This document shows positions 1 through 8,034 of a stretch of 64,000 nucleotides of DNA, piece by piece. The notes under the pieces are model-generated. The model saw only the letters and a list, made by a program, of their open reading frames with translations. It made no database searches and had not been told where the DNA came from. Origin of the DNA: Novosphingobium sp. 28-62-57 (GTDB lineage: Bacteria; Pseudomonadota; Alphaproteobacteria; Sphingomonadales; Sphingomonadaceae); contig NCGO01000007.1 of assembly GCA_002256985.1 (NCBI GenBank), positions 16,475 to 80,474 of the forward strand, written 5' to 3'. The translations under genes and the position numbers were made by a program. Within the stretch, counting starts at the first letter, position 1. The number at the start of each line of letters is the position of its first letter.

Positions 1-80
1 GCGTTTTCAGTTAACATGCGGCCTAACTCCAAAGGTAGCGCACAAACTGCGCTCCATGTGCGGGTCAGGTCAATCCTCGA

Positions 81-1097
81 TCACCCCATCGGATAGGGAA
101 TCGCGCGGCTTACCGTGTTGATCGCCTTCATCACATCATCGGGCAGCACCAGATCGGCAGCGGCAAGGATCGCATCCAGCTGCCCTTCCGCCCCAACACC
201 AACAATCGTCGATGCGACGAAATCATGCTGCTTTGACCACGCCACCGCCATCGTCACCGGATCAAGCCCAGCTTCGGCCGCAACTGCCATGAACCGCTCA
301 GCCGCTTCCAGCGTGCGCTCATTCACAAAGCGCCGGCCCATCTGCGCCTGCCGCCCTTCCATCTCCAGATAGCGCGAGAACCGTGCGCCTTCGGGCCGCG
401 CCCCGCCGTTGTACTTGCCCGAAAGCACCCCGCCCGCAATCGGCGAATAGGGGATCAGGCTCACCCCTTCCATCCGGCACACTTGCGCCAGTTCATCCTC
501 GAACCGGCGGTTGTTCAGGCTGAAATTGTTCTGGATCGTCTGATACCGCACCGTGCCCAGCTTTTCGGCCGTGGCGATGGACTTCATCAGCCCCCAGCTG
601 GTCTCGTTCGAACAGCCGGTGATCCGCACTTTGCCCACGCGCACCAGTTCGTCGAGCACTTCCATCGTCTCGTCATAGGGCGTGTCGTGGTCGGGCCAGT
701 GCGTCTGGTACAGGTCGATGTAATCGGTGCCCAGCTTGGTCAGGCTGGCATCGATCGCCGTCTCGATATTGCGCCGGTCCAGCGCGGTCATGCCGTTGCG
801 ATTGGGCGAACGGAACCACACGTGGCTTGGCCCGGAAACCTTGGTCGCCAGAATGATCGCATCGCGCGGCTTGGTTTTCAGCCACTTGCCCACGATCTCC
901 TCGGTCCGCCCCACCCACTTGATGTCGGGCGGCACTGGATAACCCTCGGCGGTGTCATAGAAATTGATCCCCGCGTCATAGCTGCGGTCCAGCACACGCA
1001 GCGCTTCGGCCTCGTCCACCTGGCTGCCGAAGGTCATCGTCCCCATGCAGATGTCCGAAACGACAATGGCCGAACGGCCCAGACGGCGATGCTGCAT
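81..1097 (-). CDS. aldo/keto reductase (Tas-like)
   Basis: Predicted cytosolic NADP(H)-dependent oxidoreductase of 338 residues, the normal size for the family. The AKR catalytic tetrad is visible: Asp and Tyr in NFYDTAEGY, Lys in ILATK, and His in LYQTHW. The C-terminal half has the usual SNETSWG and IPYSPIAGGVLSGKY segments. The start at 1097 (MQHRRLGRSA) is preferred over the ATG 14 codons upstream because it has a GGAGA ribosome site a few bases before it and matches the usual N-terminus of these proteins. It lies 19 bp downstream of the polyprenyl synthase gene on the same strand and is probably co-transcribed. The substrate cannot be told from sequence. Confidence 0.88.
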   Translation of the reverse strand: MQHRRLGRSAIVVSDICMGTMTFGSQVDEAEALRVLDRSYDAGINFYDTAEGYPVPPDIKWVGRTEEIVGKWLKTKPRDAIILATKVSGPSHVWFRSPNRNGMTALDRRNIETAIDASLTKLGTDYIDLYQTHWPDHDTPYDETMEVLDELVRVGKVRITGCSNETSWGLMKSIATAEKLGTVRYQTIQNNFSLNNRRFEDELAQVCRMEGVSLIPYSPIAGGVLSGKYNGGARPEGARFSRYLEMEGRQAQMGRRFVNERTLEAAERFMAVAAEAGLDPVTMAVAWSKQHDFVASTIVGVGAEGQLDAILAAADLVLPDDVMKAINTVSRAIPYPMG

Positions 1098-1116
1098 CAG
1101 GTATTCTCCGGGTAAG

Positions 1117-2130
1117 TCAGAACCGGCGCGCCACCGCAAACAGCGCGGCTTCGGTCATCGCAGACTTGGCCGCGCTCGCCGGGAAGCCCGCAATCGCATC
1201 AATCGCCCGCTGCGCATACATCCGCGCGCGCTCACGCGTGGCATTCACCGCATCGTGCCGCCGGATCAGCGCGATCGCATGGGCAAGATCGGCGTCGGAC
1301 GAGCGGTCCCCGGCAATCGCTTCCTGCCAGAACCCGCGCTCTTGCGCGTCGCCGCGCGCATAGGCCAGGATCACCGGCAGGGTCATCTTGCCCTCGCGGA
1401 AGTCGTCGCCCTGATCCTTGCCCATTTCGGCGGCATCCGAATCATAATCAATCGCATCGTCGGCCAGCTGGAACGCGATGCCCAGATTGCGGCCATAGGA
1501 ATCAAGCGCCAGCTCATCCGCCTCAGGCCGTTCAGCCACCACCGCTGCAATCCGGCAAGCGGCGGAGAACAGCGCCGCGGTCTTGGCCGCGATGATATCG
1601 AGGTACATTTCCTCGGTCGTCTCGATCTGCCGCTGCGCCACCAACTGGTCGACCTCGCCTTCGGAAATCACCGCCGATGCGTTGGACAGGATGCCCAGGA
1701 CTTTGAGCGAACCATCCTCGACCATCAGTTCGAAGCTGCGGCTGAACAGGAAATCGCCCACCAGCACCGTGGCCGGATTGCCATAAACGATATTCGCGGT
1801 CTTCTTGCCGCGCCGCATATCCGACCCGTCAACCACGTCATCGTGCAGCAACGTGGCGGTGTGGATGAACTCCACGGCGGCGGCCAGCTTGTAATGGCGG
1901 CTGCCGCCGTATCCCAGCAGCGATGCACTGGCCAACGTCAGCATCGGACGCATGCGTTTACCGCCGCCTGCAATCAGATGTCCGGCCAATGTCGGGATCA
2001 GCGGGATGCGCGATTGCATCCGGTCAAGGATCACAGCATTGACGCTGTTCATGCCATTGGCAACGAGGGCCATCATCGGGCCCAGCGAGGGTTCCGCCTT
2101 GCGCGGCAGGGTGTGGACGGTCGCAGTCAT
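1117..2130 (-). CDS. ispB: trans-polyprenyl diphosphate synthase (quinone side chain)
   Basis: Predicted 337-residue all-trans polyprenyl diphosphate synthase that elongates farnesyl-PP with isopentenyl-PP to make the ubiquinone tail. Both aspartate-rich motifs are present: LLHDDVVDGSDMRRG in the first half and FQLADDAIDYDSD in the second. The GGGKRMRPML segment binds the pyrophosphate. Chain length cannot be read from the sequence; sphingomonads normally make Q-10, so a decaprenyl synthase (ddsA) is likely. The start at 2130 (MTATVHTLP) follows an AGGTG just upstream; a longer in-frame extension to 2214 looks non-conserved. It is the first gene of a two-gene unit with the aldo/keto reductase. 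Confidence 0.9.
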   Translation of the reverse strand: MTATVHTLPRKAEPSLGPMMALVANGMNSVNAVILDRMQSRIPLIPTLAGHLIAGGGKRMRPMLTLASASLLGYGGSRHYKLAAAVEFIHTATLLHDDVVDGSDMRRGKKTANIVYGNPATVLVGDFLFSRSFELMVEDGSLKVLGILSNASAVISEGEVDQLVAQRQIETTEEMYLDIIAAKTAALFSAACRIAAVVAERPEADELALDSYGRNLGIAFQLADDAIDYDSDAAEMGKDQGDDFREGKMTLPVILAYARGDAQERGFWQEAIAGDRSSDADLAHAIALIRRHDAVNATRERARMYAQRAIDAIAGFPASAAKSAMTEAALFAVARRF

Positions 2131-2252
2131 TTCACCTGTCCGCTTGGCGGCAAGGGCGGCGCTTGGCAAGATGCATCTTGCGCTGTAGCGGCGCATAGAG
2201 ACCATTTGACACATCCGTATGGCGACATGTCCGCAACGGCAGGGGAATGACG

Positions 2253-2543
2253 ATGAGCGAAGATCCGGTTCTGGCAGGCTATCGCCAATCGATCGACAAT
2301 ATCGATGCAGCCATGATCCACATCCTCGCCGAACGCTTCCGCATCACGCAGGCCGTCGGCGCGCACAAGGCCGCCAACAAGCTCCCCGCGTCAGATCCCG
2401 GCCGCGAAGAACGCCAGATCGCCCGCCTGCGCCGCCTGGCCGAAGACGCCAAGCTTGACCCGGAATTCTCCGAAAAGTTCCTGCGCTTCGTGATCGAAGA
2501 AGTCATCCGCCACCATGAACGCGCGGCGGGTTCTGCGGACTGA
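2253..2543 (+). CDS. chorismate mutase, AroQ class
   Basis: Predicted monofunctional chorismate mutase of 96 residues, converting chorismate to prephenate for Phe/Tyr synthesis. It reads as one AroQ helical domain: an early RQSIDNIDAAMIHILAERF helix, then ITQAVGAHKA with the active-site Lys, then the GREERQIARLRRLAEDA and FVIEEVIRHHE helices. Two ATGs lie at 2247 and 2253. AGGGG at 2241-2245 is only 1 base from the first but 7 from the second, so 2253 is chosen. It is divergent from the polyprenyl synthase and isolated from other aromatic amino acid genes. A repeat cluster begins about 20 bp after the stop. Confidence 0.88.
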   Translation: MSEDPVLAGYRQSIDNIDAAMIHILAERFRITQAVGAHKAANKLPASDPGREERQIARLRRLAEDAKLDPEFSEKFLRFVIEEVIRHHERAAGSAD

Positions 2544-2564
2544 TTGTTTGTAGCTGACAAACGC

Positions 2565-2720
2565 GCCCCCGCGAAGGCGGGGGCCTCAGGCCTCAACACT
2601 CTACCCGCTCCCCCGCGAAGGCGGGGGCCTCAGTGTTGTTAAGGAACCCTAGCGTAACACGCTGATACTAAAGCACACTTGCGCAAAACGCCTGAGGCCC
2701 CCGCCTTCGCGGGGGCGCGG
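2565..2720. repeat. palindromic repeat cluster (3 copies, core GC palindrome)
   Basis: Two direct copies of the core palindrome, CCCCCGCGAAGGCGGGGG (at about 2565-2590 and 2608-2634), followed by one inverted copy (2691-2720) with the CCTGAGG leader. The copies lie between convergent genes (chorismate mutase and the Lrp regulator). They could act as a bidirectional terminator, but no T-run follows the stems. Confidence 0.85.
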
Positions 2721-2755
2721 CATTAAACAAGGGAAGCGCAACCAAATCGCCCCCC

Positions 2756-3223
2756 TCAATCCTCCAGCGGCACCCCCGGCACCTGCTTGGCCGTGCGAAT
2801 CGTCAGCGATGTCTTCACGCTGGCCACATTGGGTGCGGGCGTCAGCTTGCTGGTCAGGAATTCCTGAAAGCTCTGCAGATCGCGGCTGACGATCTTCAGG
2901 ATGAAATCGATCTCGCCGTTCAGCATGTGGCATTCGCGCACTTCGGGCAGAGTGCGCATGTGGTCTTCGAACTGGCGCAGCGATTCCTCGGCCTGGCTCT
3001 TCAGGCTGACCAGCGCGAACACGGTGATCGCAAAGCCCAGCTTCGATGCATCCAGATCGGCGTGATAGCCCCGGATGACCCCTGCATCTTCCAGCGCGCG
3101 CACCCGGCGCAGGCAGGGCGGTGCCGTCAACCCGACGCGCTGCGCCAGTTCGACATTGGTCACGCGGCCCTCTGCCTGCAATTCGGCAAGGAGTTGCCGG
3201 TCAATACCATCAAGGGTTGCCAT
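2756..3223 (-). CDS. Lrp/AsnC family transcriptional regulator
   Basis: A 155-residue regulator with the standard Lrp/AsnC layout. The N-terminal winged helix (DGIDRQLLAELQAEGRVTN, ELAQRVGLTAPPCLRRVRAL) is followed by an RAM/ligand-binding domain (GFAITVFALVSL, ECHMLNGEIDFILKIVSRD, KTSLTIRTAKQV). These proteins form octameric discs that respond to amino acids. The start at 3223 (MATLDGIDRQ) fits the family; in-frame sequence continues upstream but is not Lrp-like. Nothing adjacent identifies the target genes, so it may act globally or on itself. The upstream 3224-3499 region, shared with the divergent kinase gene, probably holds both promoters. Confidence 0.9.
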   Translation of the reverse strand: MATLDGIDRQLLAELQAEGRVTNVELAQRVGLTAPPCLRRVRALEDAGVIRGYHADLDASKLGFAITVFALVSLKSQAEESLRQFEDHMRTLPEVRECHMLNGEIDFILKIVSRDLQSFQEFLTSKLTPAPNVASVKTSLTIRTAKQVPGVPLED

Positions 3224-3499
3224 GCTGTTTTCGTTCGTCCGTTTCGTCAAAGCCCGCTTGGGCGAGTCGGAAAGAAGCGTGAGTCGCAATTTTCCGCACA
3301 AATCTTCGCGTTCAAGATAATTTTGTTGTTTCATAGTGCAAGCGTCCCGCATTGCAACGCAATCGAGACCGGTCATTTGCCAATCGCGGCACTTTATCGG
3401 CCTTAACCGCAGCGTAGCCACACTTTGTTAGCCTTCATCAGGCTAATGCAGTGGTTCGGAGCGCTGCTCTGCGGTATGATTCCCCGGTGCGGAGCGTAA

Positions 3500-5407
3500 A
3501 TGATCTTTGATGACCGCCTTGAAACCGTGCTGCGTACCAACGTGGCCGGCAAAGCGGCTGCGCGCACGCAGTTGCGGCAACTGGTCGATCTGCTCGGGGT
3601 GGTGCCGGTGGCAAACTGGAACGCCCGGCACGCCGCCGCGCTGCAACGCGTCGAAGCGCTGGAATCCCAGCTTTCGGATGAAGAATGCGCCGCCGTCCTG
3701 CGCGCGGCACCGCATCGCTCGCCCATGCTGGTCTATCATTTCGCGCAAGGTGGACCGCGCACGGCATCGGCCGCGATATCATCCGCCCGCCTGACCGACG
3801 AAGATTGGCTCGCCCTGATCCCGCGCCTGCCCACGCAAGCGCGCGGCTTTGTGCGGCACCGCAGCGATCTGGGCGAACCGGTGCGCACCTTGCTCACCCG
3901 CCACGGCATCAACGATTTTCTGCTGCCAGAACCCCAGGGCTCAGAACCGAAGCGCATGAACGCAACGGCCCATGCCGCCGCGCGCGCGGTGCTCGAACAG
4001 CAAACAGCGGTCGCCCCGGAAGCCGCTCCCGCCCCTCCCGCTGTGCCGCTCGAACCGGTCACCGCCCGCGCCCCGGAACCCGCCGAGCAGACGCCGCATC
4101 CGCTCGCCGCTATTCCCCCTGCCTCCGCCCCTGAGCAGACAGACAGTGCCGATAGCGATGACGGCATCGGCGCGATTGTTCGCCGTATCGAAGCCTTCCG
4201 TCGCAAACGGGATGCGCGCGATGCAGACCTGCAAACGCAGGGCGTCAACGCCGCCACCTTGCGCGACGTGTCCGATGGGATCGCGCCGCGCCTGCCCTTT
4301 GCCGATGAACGCGATCCGGGACGCCCGGCTCCGGTCTGGGTCGATCTGCGCACCGATGCCGATGGCGTGGCCGTCCATGCCGCGATCGATCCCCCCGGCA
4401 TGCTCGTGGGCGCGCGCGTATTCTGCGCCGATCAGGAAGCGCCAGTTCATTGCAGCACCGCGATGGCGCAGGCCTTTCGCCAGCGTCAGCCGGTTTGCGC
4501 AGGCCAGCTTCATATTGAGGGCGCCCCGGTCATTTCCGGCCATTGGCAGGCCGATGGCACGCCGCTGTTCGCCGCCGATGGGGGTCGCTTCACCGGCTAT
4601 CTGCTGCGTCTGCGCCGCCCGCTGGCCGCCGTATTCGCATCAGACGCCCCATCGGAACCACTCGCCGCTGCTCCCCAGTCGAACGAAGCTGACCGGATGC
4701 GCCAGTTGCTCCATGAATTGCGCACGCCGATCAATGCGATTCAGGGCTTTGCCGAAATGATCCAGTCGCAAGCGCTGGGCACCACGCCGCACCAGTACCG
4801 CGCCATGGCCGCCAGTATCGCCGCCGATGCCGCGCAGATCCTTGCCGGGTTCGAAGAGGTCGAACGCCTCGTCAAACTGGAAAGCCATGTCCTGATGCTC
4901 GAACCGGGCGAAGCGGATGCAACGGCGGTCATCACCCGGCTGGTCGATCAATTCACGCCAGTGCTGGCCGCCCGCAATGTGCGCCTCTCGCTCAATCTGA
5001 CCGGCGATCCGCTTCCCGTTGCGATGGCGGCAGACGAACTGGAACGTGCAAGCTGGCGCGTGCTGTCGGTCATCGCTGCCAGCGTGGCTCCCGGCGAGCG
5101 GCTGACGATAGCGCTGCAACCCGATGAAGCGCAGGCACAGTTGATGCTGTCGCTCCCGGCGGCGCTCTACCGGCTGGATGATGCTACCTTGTTCGCCCCC
5201 GATGCCAGCGGCACCGCTGGATCATTTGCCGCCTCGGCCATGCTTGGAAGCGGCTTTGCCCTGCGCCTTGCCCGCGCCGAAGTTTCCGCCGCTGGCGGCA
5301 CGCTGCTGCGCGATGGCGAACGCCTGTTGATCACCCTGCCCGCTGTGGCCGACAAAGCTGGCAGCGCTGCCCGCTTCAAAACCGGCCAATTCGCAGCCGG
5401 GGCATAG
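3500..5407 (+). CDS. histidine kinase-like protein with degenerate ATPase domain
   Basis: A 635-residue soluble protein with no membrane segment. Residues about 1-140 are a helical, HEAT-like sensor region; about 145-215 form an Ala/Pro-rich linker; about 215-395 may be a PAS-like region. A clear HisKA box, LLHELRTPINAIQGFAEMIQ, follows at about 400-420. The ATPase part is poor: the N-box position reads RVLSVIAASVAPG with no conserved Asn, no DxGxG box is visible, and only a weak G2-like segment (GSGFALRLARAEVSAAGG) remains. It may therefore be a phosphotransfer or allosteric protein (a DivL-like idea) rather than an active kinase. A CGGAG lies just before the ATG. The deacetylase gene follows after 11 bp. 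Confidence 0.8.
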   Translation: MIFDDRLETVLRTNVAGKAAARTQLRQLVDLLGVVPVANWNARHAAALQRVEALESQLSDEECAAVLRAAPHRSPMLVYHFAQGGPRTASAAISSARLTDEDWLALIPRLPTQARGFVRHRSDLGEPVRTLLTRHGINDFLLPEPQGSEPKRMNATAHAAARAVLEQQTAVAPEAAPAPPAVPLEPVTARAPEPAEQTPHPLAAIPPASAPEQTDSADSDDGIGAIVRRIEAFRRKRDARDADLQTQGVNAATLRDVSDGIAPRLPFADERDPGRPAPVWVDLRTDADGVAVHAAIDPPGMLVGARVFCADQEAPVHCSTAMAQAFRQRQPVCAGQLHIEGAPVISGHWQADGTPLFAADGGRFTGYLLRLRRPLAAVFASDAPSEPLAAAPQSNEADRMRQLLHELRTPINAIQGFAEMIQSQALGTTPHQYRAMAASIAADAAQILAGFEEVERLVKLESHVLMLEPGEADATAVITRLVDQFTPVLAARNVRLSLNLTGDPLPVAMAADELERASWRVLSVIAASVAPGERLTIALQPDEAQAQLMLSLPAALYRLDDATLFAPDASGTAGSFAASAMLGSGFALRLARAEVSAAGGTLLRDGERLLITLPAVADKAGSAARFKTGQFAAGA

Positions 5408-5418
5408 GCACAGATACG

Positions 5419-6423
5419 ATGGTCTCCCCCTTGCAAATCCTGCGCATGCCCGAAGAGAAGGATTTCGTCCGCTTCGCCCCGCAATTCGGCACGCGCTTCG
5501 TGCTGACGATCGATACCGAAGAGGAGTTTGACTGGTCCAAACCGCTCGATCGCACCAGCCACGGCCTTGCCCACGTCCCCCGCCTCGCCAAGTTTCAGCA
5601 GTTCTGCGAAGGCCTTGGCGTCGTCCCGATCTATCTGGTCGATTTTCCGGTGGCGAGCGATCCGCGCGCCAAAGAGGTCTTGTCCGATGCCGTGCGTGCC
5701 GGCCGGGCAGAAATCGGCGTTCAACTGCACCCATGGGTCAATCCCCCGCATGACGAGGACGTGACCGTCCACAACAGCTATGCCGGCAACCTGCCGCAGG
5801 AGCTTGAACGCGCCAAGTTCCGCAAGTTGCGCGATACCATCGAGAATGCCTTTGGCGTCGGCCCTGCGATCTACCGCGCCGGACGCTATGGCGTGGGGCC
5901 AAACACGGCGGCGATCCTTTCGGAATGCGGCATTGCCATCGATACCTCGGTGCGCGCGAATTTCGATTACAGCGCCAGCGGTGGCCCAGACTTCCATCGG
6001 CATCCGTTGAAGCCATGGTGGATCGACAAGCGCAACGGCCTGATGGAAATGCCGCTGACCACGGTCTTTGCCGGGCACCTCGCCAAGCTGGGCAAGAACC
6101 TCTACCCGTTGCTGTGGCGCGTACCGCGCATGCGCGGCGTGCTCTCGCGGCTCGGCCTGCTGGAACGCATTTCACTCACGCCCGAAGGCATCACGCTCGA
6201 AGAAGCCGTGCGCGGCATCGATGTTGCGCTTGATCTGGGCCTGCCCATGCTGGTGCTATCGTTCCACAGCCCCTCGCTCGCCCCCGGCTACACCCCTTAT
6301 GTGCGCAGCGAAGACGATCTTGATCGCTTCTATGCATGGTGGCGCGGCGTCTTCGCCCACCTTGCGGCGCGTGGGGTAAAGCCCACATGCGTGCGCGAAA
6401 TCATCGAAGCGGCCGAAATCTGA
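5419..6423 (+). CDS. polysaccharide deacetylase family protein (WalW-like)
   Basis: A 334-residue protein of the NodB/CE4-related superfamily. The metal-binding TIDTEEEFDW motif occurs near residue 30, GVQLHPWVNPP near 100, and the RAGRYGVGPNT strand near 155, all typical of divergent deacetylase-like proteins. No signal peptide is seen, so it may act on a cytoplasmic or lipid-linked glycan; the substrate is unknown. It starts 11 bp after the kinase-like gene and is probably co-transcribed. An alternative ATG ten codons in (5446) is possible, since no strong ribosome site separates the two. Confidence 0.8.
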   Translation: MVSPLQILRMPEEKDFVRFAPQFGTRFVLTIDTEEEFDWSKPLDRTSHGLAHVPRLAKFQQFCEGLGVVPIYLVDFPVASDPRAKEVLSDAVRAGRAEIGVQLHPWVNPPHDEDVTVHNSYAGNLPQELERAKFRKLRDTIENAFGVGPAIYRAGRYGVGPNTAAILSECGIAIDTSVRANFDYSASGGPDFHRHPLKPWWIDKRNGLMEMPLTTVFAGHLAKLGKNLYPLLWRVPRMRGVLSRLGLLERISLTPEGITLEEAVRGIDVALDLGLPMLVLSFHSPSLAPGYTPYVRSEDDLDRFYAWWRGVFAHLAARGVKPTCVREIIEAAEI

Positions 6424-6468
6424 CCCATCTTGCCAACAGCGCGTTCCCCTTGTAGCGGAAGCCGCGAT

Positions 6469-6545
6469 GGGCCTGTAGCTCAGTTGGTTAGAGCTGGCCG
6501 CTCATAACGGCTAGGTCGCGGGTTCAAGTCCTGCCGGGCCCACCA
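6469..6545 (+). tRNA. tRNA with CAU anticodon (Ile2 favoured, Met possible)
   Basis: A complete cloverleaf can be folded. The acceptor stem GGGCCTG (6469-6475) pairs with CGGGCCC (6535-6541). The D-arm is GCTC/GAGC. The anticodon stem GGCCG/CGGCT has loop CTCATAA, giving anticodon CAT at 6503-6505. The T-arm is GCGGG/CCTGC with loop TTCAAGT. The discriminator base is A and CCA is encoded at 6543-6545. The AGGTCGC variable region resembles the lysidine-modified tRNA-Ile(CAU) more than elongator tRNA-Met, so Ile2 is favoured but not proven. Confidence 0.9.
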
Positions 6546-6558
6546 TCGTCCCCAGTTT

Positions 6559-8034
6559 CTATCCTGCGCGTTCAGCACCAGTTGCCAGCCCCAGATGCTG
6601 CGCCAGTTCCTTCAGATCGCGTGACGAGCCTTCACCGATCAACCCCGGAACCTCGCTGGAAAACTGCAGCAGCCCGCCCTTGATCTCAAGCCGGGTGGCA
6701 GCAATCACATGGGCCGACCCCGCGCTCATCCGGCGGCACAGCCTTGCCGCCAGCCCCAGCGCGCGCGCATCGGCAAGATCGGCAACCGGCGCCAGCCGCG
6801 CCCACGGTTCGGGCAAGGCCGCGTCCTTCAACCCCTTGCCCACGCTGCCCCGGATCGCCGCGGCCAGCACGGCACGGCCCGCATTGTCCACGCCTACCCA
6901 GCGCTTCGCCAGCCCCCAATCGCCCGGCAGATCGCGCCGCATGTTCGGCTCCACCCGCCCCGCTGCCAGACACAGCGCCAGCGCAGCGCGGCCCAGCGGC
7001 GTGCCCGCCAGCGGCACGGCATCGGCCATCCACGCAGCAGCAGCATCAACCAGCGCCCGGTCCACCGCCATTGGCGCAACGAAGGCCATCACTCCTGAAA
7101 ACAACGGATCCTGCGCCTGCACCGCGCGCGAAAGCTGGCCAAACAGCACCCCTTCGCGCAGGCCCCACGAGGAAAACACCACCCGCCCCGGCTGCAACCG
7201 CCGCAGCAGCACCGCCAGCAGCGCCGCTGCATCGGGAATGCTCGAAAGGCGGCTCGATGAAACACCCTCCACCGGCTTCACCGCCTGCCCGCGCCGCGCC
7301 AATTGCCGCGCCAGTTTCAGCGCCTCGGCGGCGTCCAGTGCAAAGCCGTGCGTGTCTTCCAGCGGCCAGTCCAGCCGCACCATCATCGCCCGGGCCAGCG
7401 CCCGCATCGGCCCACCCACCAGATAGAGCGTTACCCCCGGCTCGGCCATCCAGTCGGCCTTGGCCAGCATTTTGCCAATCTCGCGCACAAACACGCGATC
7501 ACCCTTGGCGCGCAAGGCTGGCAAGCGCAGCGATCCCAGCGGCAGGCTCACCCCATGGCTGGTGCCGCCATCGGCCACGTCTACCAGCTCAAGGCTGCCG
7601 CCCCCCATGTCGCCCACGATTCCCGCCGCATCGGGAAAGGCGCCCAACACGCCCGTCGCGCTCGTCTCAGCCTCTTCCACGCCTGACAGCAGGCGCGGCT
7701 CAAAGCCGATGGCGCGGATTTTCTCCAAAAACTCCGGCCCGTTGCTGGCATCGCGTGCAGCGGCCGTAGCCACCACGTCCACGCGCGGCACGCCGGCCAG
7801 ATCGATCAGTGCCTTGTACCGCCGCAGCGCCGCCAGCACGCCCGCCACCGCCTTGCCCGAAAGCTTGCCAGTTTCGGCCACATGCTTGCCAAGCTTGGCC
7901 GTGACCTTCTCGTTCAGCAGCGTCACCGGCGCGCGCGGTGGCCCGCCATAGACCACGAGCCGCACCGTGTTCGATCCGATGTCGATGATCGCGCGCGATT
8001 GCGCCCAGTCGTAGATGCTCAGCCCTGTCTTCAC
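6559..8034 (-). CDS. ppx: exopolyphosphatase / Ppx-GppA phosphatase
   Basis: A 491-residue ASKHA-fold phosphatase expected to hydrolyse terminal phosphate from polyphosphate or pppGpp. The N-terminal IIDIGSNTVRLVVY phosphate loop, the VVATAAARDASNG segment, the catalytic-Glu region SGVEEAETS and the second glycine motif GDMGGGSLELV are all visible. The C-terminal third is an HD-like helical domain without a clear HD pair. The start is GTG at 8034, immediately abutting the TGA of ppk, so the two are translationally linked. This ppk-ppx order is the classical polyphosphate pair, which supports ppx over gppA. Confidence 0.9.
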   Translation of the reverse strand: MKTGLSIYDWAQSRAIIDIGSNTVRLVVYGGPPRAPVTLLNEKVTAKLGKHVAETGKLSGKAVAGVLAALRRYKALIDLAGVPRVDVVATAAARDASNGPEFLEKIRAIGFEPRLLSGVEEAETSATGVLGAFPDAAGIVGDMGGGSLELVDVADGGTSHGVSLPLGSLRLPALRAKGDRVFVREIGKMLAKADWMAEPGVTLYLVGGPMRALARAMMVRLDWPLEDTHGFALDAAEALKLARQLARRGQAVKPVEGVSSSRLSSIPDAAALLAVLLRRLQPGRVVFSSWGLREGVLFGQLSRAVQAQDPLFSGVMAFVAPMAVDRALVDAAAAWMADAVPLAGTPLGRAALALCLAAGRVEPNMRRDLPGDWGLAKRWVGVDNAGRAVLAAAIRGSVGKGLKDAALPEPWARLAPVADLADARALGLAARLCRRMSAGSAHVIAATRLEIKGGLLQFSSEVPGLIGEGSSRDLKELAQHLGLATGAERAG

